From NCBI RefSeq assembly GCF_022539665.2, contig NC_081337.1:10595768-10659767 (forward strand): a stretch of 64,000 bases of DNA. Direction: 5' to 3'. A program made the position numbers and the translations under genes. Origin of the DNA: Daphnia carinata. Taxonomy: Eukaryota > Arthropoda > Branchiopoda > Diplostraca > Daphniidae. Positions 27,526 to 39,182 of the stretch are shown piece by piece. The notes under the pieces are model-generated. The model saw only the letters and a program-made list of their open reading frames with translations. It did no database searches and had not been told where the DNA came from. The number at the start of each line of letters is the position of its first letter. The first letter of the stretch is position 1.

Positions 27526-29141
27526 ATGCGCTGGTTCCGAAAAGGAACGGAAGACAACGCCCCGCGATTGATCAGCTTATCGCCGCTCCGGCAGCTGGAC
27601 TCGACTGCAGCGGCCGACGCGGAGGTCGCTAGCGTCGGACGATGGGCGTCCTACCACAGCGCCGGGATGTATCCCCGAAGCGGCCAAGTGGACGCGGAAG
27701 ACACGTCGTCCACTTTGGATCTCCCGCTGCCTTCGCCTCACAACATCCAGCACAGGCGTTCCAGGTCAGCCTTGTCGGATAACATGGCCGCCGATAGGTC
27801 CTCCTCTTATGCTGACCATCATCATCACCTGCCGTGCACACTCAAGAGGAAGCCGGCCGTCAGGAGACGCAGCGGAGGCAAAGGTATGCCCGATTTGACC
27901 TTTTTTGAACGAAAATGAGAAAACTTAACTGTGCTACCGCTATTTTTTAAACTGCTGCTGGAATAAGAGAACATAAACAAAGAAAAAAAAAAAAAGAATT
28001 AAAAAAAAATAGTAAGAAATATCAAACATAATTGCAGGCCTATTTCTGGCAAGGACCTGTTAACGTTCCGCATTCTTTGACTCATTACGTATTCACCCCT
28101 CGGACAAAAGCCGTGATGTTTTTTTTTTTTTGTTTTCTTTTTAAAAAGAAGAAAAGCACAAAACTCGTTAGCTGACCATTTTTCTTTTTCTTTAGGCTCT
28201 TGTTTATTTTTTTATTGTAGGATTTTGATTGGATTTTTAACGTTTTAACTTTGTTTTTTGTTTTTTTTCTTTACCTGGTTAAACTGAGTGTTATACATAA
28301 TTTTTCGGAGGGTCATCGTCGTTGGACAAAGATGTTGTCCGAACTTGTCGACAATTTATTGACTGGTTAATCGAATCGAAGGCTTTTCGAAATGGACGAC
28401 AAGAGGAATCATTTGATATTTTTCTCTTCTCTTATTTTAGACAAAGAAAAAAAAAATGTTCTTTTGTATTTTTCGAAAATAGATGAGTCGAACTTTTTTT
28501 TTTTTTTTTTTTTTTTTCAAGAATTGTGTAACTGATAAAGATCAGAAAGCAGGCCAGGTAGCACGAAGAATGAAAAGAGAAGGGAGAAAACATTCTTATT
28601 CTTCCTTCTTTCGAATTTTTTGAAATGACCTTGCCCATTCTAATTTACCGCCAAATTACCCATTTCCAAACCCAGAGTCGTCCGTATCTCTTATTTCGTC
28701 TGCTCATTCTCTCTCTCTCTCTTTGTCTCTGGCTGGCTCTTTTTCTTTCGCCCGACTTTGATTGAGGAATTTCCGTAAAAATGTGTTGGCTGTTGCGTTC
28801 TAGCGCTTCCAGGAAACGACGATGGTTTTCTCCATTACCAGTCGTTGCGTATTTAGCGACTGAAATTGACTAGACGCGCAGAATGTGGCCATACCTGATG
28901 TCGGCTGACTCACGTTCAGTTCAAACGCAAAACAGCCAATTTTGCGCAACTCTTTATTTATTTATTTTTTTTCTTTTTCCCGGATGCGATTTCTGCGCAT
29001 GCAATCTGCCATTAACGAGAAAAGCGAGTGATTGTTGGAAATTAGGAATTTAACCCTGGTTGAGGTACAAAGCCAAGGCTAACGTTATCATCCGTATCCC
29101 GCACTTCGACCCCTGAGGCTCTAATCTTTCTATTTGTACTT

Positions 29142-29173
<32 letters not shown>

Positions 29174-32100
29174 TAGAATACCATTAAGGCACTCACTAAG
29201 TGCAGCTGTATAGCCTTTTTGGCCCTGGCGACACACGCGCTTTTATAGATGTATGGTTTCCTTATAAAACAGAATAATAATAAAGAAAATGCGTTGGATT
29301 GCCGCCTTCCATATATCTTTTAATTGCTAGTTTGGGTATAATCAGTTAATAGCTTTTTTCCTTATTTCACTTCGCTTCGTTCTTGTCAGTATCCTTAACA
29401 TGTCAGATGCCGTTGCTTTGTTATCACATACATATACCTAAACGTGCAATTTTTTTTTTTTTGTTTTTTTCGTGCACGATACGGACGTTATTCTTTCGTG
29501 TGTCAATGTCCCTCCGTTGCTCCGTTCGCCCGGTCGGAGTTCAAATTTGAGTTATGTAAAAGAAAAGAGAGAGAGAAAAAAAACAAACAAACGGGGAAAC
29601 GAACAAGGTAAACTCATTATCATCTCGGAATGTTTGAAATTATACAACGGGAATTATGCCAGTTGCGAAGGTGACCCCGTCTGTGTTTATACAGTACACA
29701 CGCATATAATAATGCGCATTTTTTTTTTTTTTTTTTTTTTTTTTTGAAAAAAAAATGCACACTTGCGGCGAATTTCGAATTGCGGACGAATCTCCCCCCC
29801 CCCCTCTTTTTTTCCTTCTTTTTTTCATTTTTTAAAAAAATTTTGAAAAGATGTTTCTTTGTTTCAGTTCCTTTTTTTTTCCGAGAATGGAACGTCAATT
29901 CTTATATTTTTTCCCCGATTTTTTTTTTTTTTTTTTTGGGTTGCTGGTCTCCCCTGTGCGCTCGTGGAGAAGGAATAAAGAATAGGGGAAGACGGCCAGT
30001 GTCGCGTAAAGGGATTTCTGTGAGACAAGATGTCAAGATACCAGCATACATAATCGAAGAGAATCCCTATGTGTGTGTGTTTTTTTTCTTCAACCTTCGA
30101 GGAATCTTAATGAATACCTCGATTTTTTTTTTTCAAGGCGAAGATGTTATGTTGTGACTGTGACCAAACTCGGATTCATCCGTCTCTTCCCGCGATTTAT
30201 TATCTCGATGTTTCAATTGATTGATTTAAATTTATTAAACTAATCATTGTTTTTTGTCTTTTGTTTTTCTCTTTCTTTACCTTACACCGGTTCGGTTCCG
30301 TGCATTCAGGTTCGTGCGGATGGCGATCGTCCATGTCATCGGCCTCAGCGTCATCTAGGTGTCTCTCCAGCGCTACTCTGGCCTTCCCGCCGGCTGTGCC
30401 CAAGGTGCCGGCAACCGCGGCTCGTAATTTCACGACAACCGAAGGGTCGTTCGTCCGGCCGCAGCCGACGCCTCGCGTCCGATACGCCAACCGTGTGCCG
30501 CTCCAGTACGACGAAGCCAATGATGAAGAGGACGAGGACGAAGACTGGACCAGATTGTACGGAATTTGTTCCACAGATGGCGGCACCGTCTCGGCAGCCA
30601 CCGGACGCCGCCTCTCGCCCATCCGGGCCTTCGGTCAGAACCACAGGAGGACTGCCAGCTTGGATAACATTATCGACGGCTGTATGGACGACGCTTCGAC
30701 GCCGGTGATGACATCTAGCCGTCGAAATCGCATGCGTCCACTGCCGGCCGAGTACCAACCTTCCGTGGCCGTTGAGAATCGTTCGCAGCCTCCGCGCTGG
30801 AGCCCTCAGCGATTCATGAGCATCAATAAGGATTCAATGTCATCGCCGAAGAGTTCAGTGGATGATAAGCTGTTGGCCCTTAAACCTTTGGATGATGGAT
30901 CCAACGGATTATCGGCCAGCTCGGGAATGTTCAAAACCAAATTAAAATCCATCTCGGATAAGTACCTGAAGAATCCGGTGGCCGGAATAGTTACAAACGG
31001 AAGAGACACTTTAACGGGCAGTCTGCTGAATCGCATTCGCAACAGACAACATCATCCGATGAAAGATTCCGAACAGCCTGATAAAGCCAACCGGAGCAGC
31101 TTCCGCAGTTTCTCTTGCAGTACGCTTCCGTCGCTTGACGATTTCCACCGCAAGAGGCTGCTGGCCGCTTCCAGCTCTGCCGGAGCTTCTGCTAACTTGT
31201 CGAGCTCGTCCGAACTGCAGGACGAGCTCGATTCGCCCGGCAGTCCGATCGTGCTCCGCGGCGAAGGCGACAGCGACAGCGGCATCGTCCCCGAATGGTC
31301 CGACACCAGTTCCATCTCGGAATCGTCTTACATCCGACACTTCCAGCCCTGTCAGCTCCTCTCTTCCTGGAGGAAACCTCAGCCCAAAGTCCGTCGCTCT
31401 TTGTCGCCCATTTTCCAGTACCGGGCGCTTAACACGACGGTGGATTCGGTGGATTCATCGGCCGTCGCTTCGACTACGCTGCTGTCCACTTCGGGAGCTT
31501 ACGAGAACCTCTGGCCGGATGAGGAATGCGAACCAACCGTTCCAGAACATCACTCCGTCCTGTCTTCAGCTGATTCAACCTCAGCTGCTCATGGGTCTGC
31601 GGAAGAGTCGCACGAATGTAACGTCACACCGGCGCTGGCGTCTTCACCAACACCTCCAGCGGATGAGGAGGCGTCTCCCGATTGCGAAGATGATCATCGG
31701 GTTATTCACACGACTCGCATCCATATTGAGTATCCACCTCCGCCGGTACCTGCGTCCGAATCTTCGATTCCAACCAAGACGTCGGAATCATCTTCGCCGC
31801 ATTACCTGACGGCTTCGCTGGACAGGAGAGCCGTAGCCAGAGGCAAATCAACGTTTGCCAGCCATCGCGATACGTGCGGCGGCACTTCGGTCCACCTCAT
31901 CAAAATCGAACGTCAGTCGGACAATTTGAAAGCCGAGCTGGGCATTTTTATTGCCAAAAAGAAGCTGACTCGAGGCAGCATTGGCTATTTAGTAGCTCAC
32001 ATCGTACCTGGAGGGCTAGTCGATCGGTATATAACACGTCACATACAAAATTTGAATTAAATAAGTGTGTTGAAAAAAAAACAAAATTTATTCTATTTTT

Positions 32101-34362
32101 CTGTTGAATTTATAGTGACGGCCGACTTCAACTGGAAGACGAGATTGTCAACGTTAACGGGCGCCGATTGCGCAATTTGTCGATGGTCCAGGCCAGCGCC
32201 GTCCTTCGTTTGCCGGTGCCCGTCGTCGAGATGGTCATTTGCCGCGGAGGGAGCGGTCCGGCTGCAGATTTGCGTGCGAAACGCCGTTCCGTTGACGACA
32301 TGCTGCAAGAGAACGCGGCGACTATTATCCTCGTCAACGGCGATTCGATGCCCGTCAATTCCCGCCCACAGATGGACGAGGATCCTTGCTACGAGAACGT
32401 TGTTTTACCGCCAGATGGCGACACGATCGTTCGCCATCATCACCAACAACAAAAGTTGCCACCGCAACACTTAGATGACTCTGGCGTCGAGATTAGCGAG
32501 AGCGGTAGCTGCAGCTCGGGCTCTCACCTGGAAGCGGATGGATTGCTCGATTTGGCACCGTCATCCAATGAAAGCGGCAGCGGCGGTTCCTTTCGCTGCC
32601 CTGTGTCGCAGGTCAGAAATGCGTTGAACTCGTCGCCGGATGACGAACCGCCGTCGTCCAATGGCGACAGCGTTAGCGTCTCGACCTCGAGCGCTACGAG
32701 CCGGAGCTACAGCGTCAATGGCGGTGATGACCTGGCTGTTAGCACAGGCTCGACGGCTGGCGCCAACAACCAGCCGGCCAAAGGGAAAAAAGGCTCCGAC
32801 TTTTGTACGTTGCCGCGCCGACCGCGGACCCAGATCTCGCACTCTTTCTACACGATCGTCTACGAGAAAGGGCCGGGCAAAAAGAGTCTGGGCTTCACCA
32901 TCGTCGGCGGCATCGATTCGCCCAAAGGGCCCATGAGCTTCTTCGTCAAAACGTACGTTGTGTGCCTACACAGGCGACATATATATATATATATTTTTAA
33001 AATTATTTTTCCTTTTTTTTTTTTTGCTTTCCTTTCCTTTTCGATCATAAATTGAGTGCACGTTTTTCTGGCGGGGGAATTGGTTTCAATGGAAACATAA
33101 ATTGCTTATTGTCTTTCTCTTTTGTTTTGTTTTTTTCCTCTAATTTGTTGTTTTTATTTTTTATTTTAGAATCTTCCCTAACGGCCAGGCAGCCGACGAC
33201 GGCCGACTAATTGAAGGTAAGAAAACTTTTCAAGGAGAAAGGAAGAACAATTTAAAAGATATGGATAAGAGACAAATGAGCCTCACTACCGGTCGTTTAC
33301 GAAAGTTGAAAACACATAAAATAGGAACGAAAAAAAAAAAAAAAAAAAAAAAAACAAGGAAGAAGACAACTTTCTAACGCGCTGACGTCGCCAAACAAAA
33401 GGGGGGAAGTGAAGTCGCCTGACTTGTCTTTATTTTTATTTTTTATTATTTAATCTGAAATTGTTTTTTTGGTTGACCACGCGCCATATTTCGAATTGTC
33501 GCTGTTGTCTTCTTTCCTCCGAGAAACCGGTCGTACGCACGCAAAAAAAACAAAACAAAAACAAAACAACGATAACCCACCGCAACATAACAACGGACAG
33601 AGCGGCATTTGTTCCAAACGAATCCTCCGCCATAATAGGGGTGTAGTAGGGAAAAGTTTTGTCCCTAATCTCCATCGGGTACAACAGATTAGACGGTATC
33701 TTACAGAGATGTGGTACAAACACTCAACGTTGGGGGGGGGGGGGGGGGAGGACGTACGGGTACGCTAAAAAGATAAAACAGGTTGGCCAGTTGATGGCCA
33801 AGATTACGTTCGTCAATTGCGGGCAACAAACAATTTGATTTTTTTTTGTCCTAGTTTTCTTTTATTTCTTTCTTTCTTTTTTTTTTTTTTTTTGACTTAC
33901 CATTTTGCAATGCGTAGCTTGTTTTAGCTTTCCGCTGTTGAAAGTGTTGAAATTCAATTATTGCTCGGTCATTTCTCTGCAATTTTGCAATGGAACGAAT
34001 TGAATTTCAGCTGATTTTTTGGGAATGTTCTGTAAGCGTGCGCAACTAACGAATCTGATTTCGATTGAAAAGGTGACGAAATTCTGGCCATCAATGGAAC
34101 CGGTCTGGAAGGATTGAGACACGCTCAAGCCATCGGTTTTTTCAAAGCCATCAAATCGGGCAATGTGGCCCTGCAAGTTTGCCGCCGCCTCAGACGCAGC
34201 CAAATGTAAAAACATTTAAAATTTCTATTAACAATTTCACCGTGACCTGCACCTAGCGCACATAAACTCACATCCATTTCTCTTTTCTATTCCGATAGAA
34301 ATCCCGATAAATCACGGTCATGCAACGATCTACTACAGGAGACTGGCGACAATGACAGCTGA
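27526..34362 (+). CDS. Two-PDZ scaffold protein, tandem paralogue 1 (IL16/PDZD2-like PDZ domains)
   Basis: Inferred coding exons: 27526-27883, 30310-32026, 32116-32952, 33170-33216, 34073-34205, 34299-34362, giving 1051 residues. The start MRWFRKGTEDNAPRLISL lies about 150 bases after an acceptor at 27375, and the paralogue starts alike. Residues up to about 640 are low-complexity and Ser-rich, with an acidic patch (DEEDEDED). PDZ1 is about 646-738 (binding loop ELGIFI, then [11 protein letters not shown]). PDZ2 is about 933-1026 (SLGFTIVGG, SPKGPMSFFVKT, IFPNGQAADDG, GDEILAINGTGL). PDZ2 closely resembles the SLGF-type PDZ domains of pro-IL-16, PDZD2 and perhaps fly Big bang. PDZ domains bind protein C-termini, so a cortical or junctional scaffold role is inferred, not shown. 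The protein ends soon after PDZ2. A 47-base exon encodes the middle of PDZ2. Next gene: its duplicate at 48161. Confidence 0.9.
33732..33748. repeat. G17 homopolymer in a PDZ2 intron
   Basis: Seventeen consecutive G, closely followed by further G-rich sequence, inside the 856-base intron between the 47-base exon and the last PDZ2 exon. An A24 run lies in the same intron near 33331-33354. Confidence 0.9.
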
Positions 34363-35770
34363 AAAGTAGAAACTACTTTTTTTTTTCCTTTTTCGAAAAC
34401 TCCGTGATGTCAAGGACCGTCTCGTCAGTGACTTATCCTCATTCGAAAGCACCAGACAATTTTTTCTACAAACCGTTGGCATGGATTCGAACCTTTTTTT
34501 TTTCTTTCCTCTTCTCGTATTTTACAATCCGATATGTTACAGACAACGTCCATCATCTCCTTCGTGTGCTCTCACTGTCATTTGACGACGCGGGGGATAT
34601 TCTATTTAATATCTACTCGGTAAAAAAAAAAAAAAAGAAAACACAACTTTAATCTACAAAGTACATCTATCGATTTCTGCATATTATACATATGTATATC
34701 TCCCCACTTTCCCTCTTGTCAGATAGGATTTCTCTAAGGCATCCTCTTTTTTTTTTCGAAATTTATGCCAAGTGTTTAAATTGTACGTTTATTTTTTTTT
34801 TTTCCTTTTCCTTTTCGTGAAAAGGGGAGGACGTACATGTCGCACGATATTTGATATATATATATGTAAGTGTATCGGCGTTTAGTCATTGCGTGCATAC
34901 GCAAGTTTCTTTTCATCCGTCGTGATTTGTTCTGTGTATCGTATTCGTGTGTGCGTTTCTTTTGAACGCGTTCCACCTGTGTATAAATTGGCTGTCGCGT
35001 TATGTGTAATGAACTATTCAAAACAGCAAATATTCAAACGTTTTTGACCCCCTTTTTTTCCCTATTTATTTATTTTTTTTTTTTTCTTCTAGCTTATCTT
35101 GCTGTATACATCATGTCTTGCTTCCCTGCTGGGAGCGTGAACAGATTCCTGGATGACTCGTTTCTCTTATCTTTTCATCTCCTTGTCCCGGGCTTTGATT
35201 GTACGTGACTGTGTGACGAAGCTGCTCGCATGTAGACGCACGAATCTCTACATACCAAACCGCGCCTCCGTAACTCTGCAAAATAGAAGGAAAAAGTTTT
35301 TATTTTATTTATTTTTTTTCGTTAGTCTGAATCCAACGATTTTGTAATTACAAAACTGCCTAAAATCAGATTTTATCATGTCGTAGTGTACAATTATGGT
35401 AGTGCACTGTACGTGACTCGCGTCGCAAACGCATTTGCTGCCGGGTACACACACAAAGAAAAGTTTGCCGAATAGCTCGGATAAATCTGGCTGTGTTATC
35501 CGATGACTAACGATCAAATTCTTTCGTGCGTCTTTCCGCAAAGATCTTTAGATTTGCTTTATGACCGTAAAAAAAAAAAAAACGGAAGAAGAGGGCGACA
35601 GATTTACGACTTCTCCCGTAAAAAAAAAAACTCGTTGACTCATTCGACATTGAGCGCTCGCACATTACACAAACTTTTTTTTTTTGCTTCTAGATAGGTA
35701 TATATATATATACTTTTTGTTTAGTACATGTGTATATATGCATAGATATGAAAGAGGATACCCCACTGCG
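34363..35770. other. 3' UTR of PDZ gene 1 and noncoding interval
   Basis: Sequence after the TGA at 34360-34362. It has T and A runs, short (TA)n tracts near 34857 and 35700, and no clear coding exon. I did not find a clean AATAAA close to the stop, so the transcript end is not defined. Confidence 0.5.
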
Positions 35771-36167
35771 TTACCTATTTCGATATCGAATACAAAGCCG
35801 CAAACACGGATGACCAACAATGGATTTGATCGCTTCATCATATCTCGCACGGCATCCATCAAGCGGGGAATCCGTGTAGAGACACTAGGAAACAACAAAA
35901 AAGATGATTGTAAAAAAAACAAAACAAAAAACACATGAAAAAAAAAGATGCCTCGAGCAGGCTCAATTATAATTTCTACACAAACCTCTAGATTTTCACA
36001 CTTTTTGATCGCGTTTTTCGACTCTTTCTCGTATACACGAATATCTGGTGTGAAAGCATCGACCCGATTCTTGTAAGTCGACAGACAAGCTGCCATGTCC
36101 AGTCCAATTAGAGCTAATGCGCCACATTGTTCTCTCTTTGCCTGTTGGCAGTTGCTCATCTTCACGG
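35771..36167 (-). CDS. Putative cysteine-rich protein, two 3' exons
   Basis: Read on the minus strand. Exon 36167-35986 (phase 1 at its 5' end) and exon 35884-35771 join through a 101-base GT-AG intron with a long polypyrimidine tract. The joined frame continues with no stop to TAA at 35771-35773. From an internal ATG at 36159 it encodes 95 residues with seven Cys (for example CQQAKREQC, MAAC, KKCENLEC, DGCRARYDEA, HPCLRLCIRYR). I recognise no family, and no signal peptide exon is certain. A competing frame is also open through the last exon, and further exons may lie upstream to about 37000. It could be a lineage-specific secreted protein, but a chance ORF pair is not excluded. Confidence 0.33.
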
Positions 36168-36260
36168 CTTGATCAGAGACGGACACAGGAATTCTTTTTT
36201 GTTTTGTTTTTTGTTTTCCTCAACAACCTAAAAGTCGTAGACTCTTCTCATTAAGCCGCT

Positions 36261-36998
36261 TTAGTAATGAAGAGAGTCCAACTGTAGAACTGGAGAGAAA
36301 AAGGCGTCCTTCCCATGACAATCTCGGCTTTCTACGGCAGCTCTGATTCGTTCCTAAGCCGATGAAAAATGAAAGAAAAGAAAAAAAGGGAACAATCACC
36401 TGACGAAAACATACGTGTGTACCTGTTGAGGCCAATGTGCAGTCCACACAATGTCCAGCAATTCATACAAAAGCTGTTGTAGAAATGAAACAAAAAGATT
36501 TTTGGCGCTGATGGGTTCACAGCAGGTTGTCCTGAGAAATCCTAAAAATCTTTTTTTTCTCTTCAACGCGTTTTCGTGGACAGCCAACAGCGTTTGTGTT
36601 AATAGAATATCTATTCAAAGAGAGAGAGAAAAAGAGTCAACAGCCCTTCTTGTCCAGGCAAAAAAAAAAAAAAGAATTACACCGAATAACTAGAATCAAG
36701 AGAAACCCCTCTGAACTGGATGGTCAGGAGGGGGTCTTTGTCTTTTCGTCTTGTGTTAACAGTACCCCCCACTAAGGGGGATAGTTACGTCATAACCGTC
36801 CCCCTTCTAATCACTATTTTACGAGCCTACCTTCTCATTTTCTTGTTGAGATTGTTTCCAAAGTTTTCCATGTCGAAACAACTGGAGAAATATAGAGAGT
36901 TGTCCCTCTCTCACCTTTTTTCTTACCTCTCCCTTCCTTTGAAGACAGCAGATGGAAAACGGACCAGACATTTCCAAACAAAAAAAAAAATCAAGCCC
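36261..36998 (-). other. Minus-strand region with several exon-like segments, frame unresolved
   Basis: Reading down the minus strand, exon-like segments end at good donors near 36917, 36816, 36730 and 36423. Each is preceded by a pyrimidine-rich AG acceptor, and the introns are about 45 to 115 bases. One chain of frames ends at TAA 36263-36261, with the last intron 69 bases long (36422-36354). Another chain runs on into the cysteine-rich exons at 36167. Both are open, so I cannot choose the frame by eye. This could be the 5' part of the cysteine-rich gene, the end of a separate gene, or chance. Confidence 0.25.
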
Positions 36999-37662
36999 TC
37001 GAAGAAAAAAAAATGCAAATGACGTGTGTGTTTTGTTTTTCTTTTGTGTGGTCATTTTTCTTTCGGAGAGGTAAAGATGTCAAACCAACGTCCATTGTCG
37101 GTGTGTTGTTTAGAACTGGAAAAACCATTGACACAGTTTATTATACATTTGACCCAAACACAATAACAGGCTTCTTGTTATTATGTACAGCGATATGCAT
37201 AATACCTTTTGGCCGTCTAATGATTGTGAATACGAGCTGGATGTAGTAGCTCCTTTGTTATTGAAGGGTAAAAAATCAGAAAATTTCTCACACTTTATGA
37301 CTTGACTACAATTAAAAATTGTGCAACTGACATATGAGCTCAATTGATTGACGACGTGAAAACACACACTGCTGCATTCTGTTATACTTCGATGTGATTC
37401 GAGCTTCACTATATATTATTTAGAAAAAAAAACCACTGCACAAGGTACCTCCTGCTGGAAACAAAACAACTGAAATGACAGGAGAAACGTTCCCGGGGCC
37501 GCCATGTTGCGGTTTGGCAAAATGTCTGCAGTGAAGCAGAAAAAACGTGCACAGGTGGACAAGAAAAAAACAAACCAAAAATACATGTAGAACGTGATTA
37601 TTTATATTATTCCGTTCATTGAGTAAAATTCTTATTTTTTTTTGTAAATCATCGTCTAGTTT

Positions 37663-37941
37663 TCATTGTTGTCGGGTTTCTGCCTTCTTATTTTGGAATT
37701 TCGATGGAATAGCTGGACTTGGTCGTGCAACATGACAATCACCCCATCCTTCTACCGCAACGCTGCCAACAATTCCAATTTTAGAGTTGTGTGGATAGAC
37801 GTCGCCATTATTGTCACGCTCTGTCGATTCGAAACATTTTAGAATTTCAAACAAGAAAAAAAGGGATTCTCGAGGACTTTCACCTCGTCTTGTGTGTTTT
37901 AAAAACCAAGTACGTTTTCTTAAGGACGTTCTGCTAGCCAT
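37663..37941 (-). CDS. Hypothetical small protein, 92 residues
   Basis: Single open frame from a true ATG (37941-37939), with an in-frame stop just upstream, to TGA at 37665-37663. Its composition is balanced and, unlike most local ORFs, not dominated by homopolymer codons. It has a basic N-terminus (SLRKRTWFLKHTRRGE) and a Gly/Pro-rich C-terminal half (GSVAVEGWGDC). There is no signal peptide, membrane segment or recognised domain. Lying between two PDZ genes on the opposite strand, it could be an intronless orphan gene, an exon of the minus-strand region below it, or a chance ORF. Confidence 0.25.
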   Translation of the reverse strand: MASRTSLRKRTWFLKHTRRGESPRESLFFLFEILKCFESTERDNNGDVYPHNSKIGIVGSVAVEGWGDCHVARPSPAIPSKFQNKKAETRQQ

Positions 37942-38717
37942 ATCGAGTCACACATATCGCCAAATGAAAACAAATGAAAGTCATTGATTCGCAGCCATGT
38001 GAGAATCGAAGCTACAAAAACGGACGATGCACTTTTGTTTTTTTCTCGTTTTTAAATTGTCTCCTTTTTTTTCCTTTTTTCAAAAAATAATATAGAAACA
38101 AAGAAGAAGAAATAACTGATTGTGCCCAGTGTGTATTTCATTTCCTTTTTCAAACCGAAAAAAGACTGTGATTGCTCTCACTTGACCGCTGAGCGAATCA
38201 CTGCAGGCCATGCTAGAGGAATTGTCGTTAAACGGCTAAGTGAAGAGTTGGGGTAATCAAACAGGACAACCTAGCAGTGCAACACTGGAATCCGTTCCGA
38301 ACTTTTTTTTTTCTTTCTTTTTCAAGTTTACATTGCCAAGTTGTTACTGGTCATCCACCTGTCAGCTGTGCGGCATAGGTACGTGCTCTATCCGAGGTTA
38401 TTATTTTTTTTTTAACCACCAACCAATGTGTAAGAATATATCCCCCTTCCCACAGGACAAAGCCGCAGGTTCTCGACTTATTCCAGCAAACGAAAAGAGG
38501 GGGTGGTGCGGACTTAATTTCAACTAGCTTTTGTTTCTGCCGATAAAGTAATGTACGATTCTTCTTCTATTTGGACTCGCCTCCCCACAGTATTTCCATC
38601 CACCCCGAGGGGGTGCTAGGTCTTTCTCAGTGTGTGTTAGTACTACACACTTTGGACACGCATGGCGGAGGGAGCCAACAACCAGAGTCCATCCACACCG
38701 ACAGCAGCCACCAGTAG

Positions 38718-38752
38718 TCAGTAGCAGTTGCGACCGCGTGGCGAGCAGACGC
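38718..38752 (+). promoter_or_regulatory. Candidate core promoter (TCAGTA initiator plus DPE), PDZ gene 2
   Basis: Initiator TCAGTA at 38718-38723 would place the start A at 38720. At exactly +28 to +33 lies AGACGC (38747-38752), matching five of six bases of the DPE consensus RGWYVT. The surrounding 150 bases are GC-richer than the region. A clean donor follows at 39183. This agrees with an arthropod TATA-less promoter driving the PDZ gene at 48161, but the link to that gene is inferred. Confidence 0.4.
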
Positions 38753-39182
38753 AGCGTTTTCGATCTGAGCTTTTTTCTTTTCATTCCCCCGTTTACCATT
38801 CCCCTACTTTTGATCTAGTAAAAAAAAAAAGTGAAACAAATCTCAAAACGTGGTTTGATATTCCCCCCTCCCTTGTTACAACTTCAGACGAGCCGGTGTG
38901 TGAAAACCTTGACGCCATTCTAAAACCGAGAACACAGCTGTTGTGACCGAGTTTTTTTTTCGTCTGCATTGACGTGGGTAGTGGTCGTCAAACTCGTGGA
39001 ACAAGGATCTACACACGTATACACGACACGAAAGGAAAAAACAACAAAACAAGTCACTCTAGTTTTTTCTCTCGCGTGTAGGTGAACTACGGTGGAAGTG
39101 TTTTGCATGTTGGCCAGTGTTCGTTGGCTCTTTGGCCAGCGCGTGTCCAGTCGAAACTGTTGAGAGAGCAGAGACGATAGAG
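38720..39182 (+). other. Candidate noncoding first exon of PDZ gene 2
   Basis: Runs from the proposed start site to a consensus donor (GAG then GTGAGT) at 39183. It contains only short upstream ORFs, for example an 18-codon one near 39106. It would splice about 9 kb downstream to an acceptor just before the ATG at 48161. Confidence 0.3.

Noticed and set aside
30200-30758. Long minus-strand ORFs opposite the large exon of PDZ gene 1
   Set aside because: Antisense shadows of GC-rich coding sequence, with no splice or domain evidence. The plus-strand frame is confirmed by the paralogue.
34470-34482. GGATTCGAACC, a reverse-strand tRNA B-box match
   Set aside because: The expected upstream tRNA body on the minus strand is a long homopolymer, so no cloverleaf can form.
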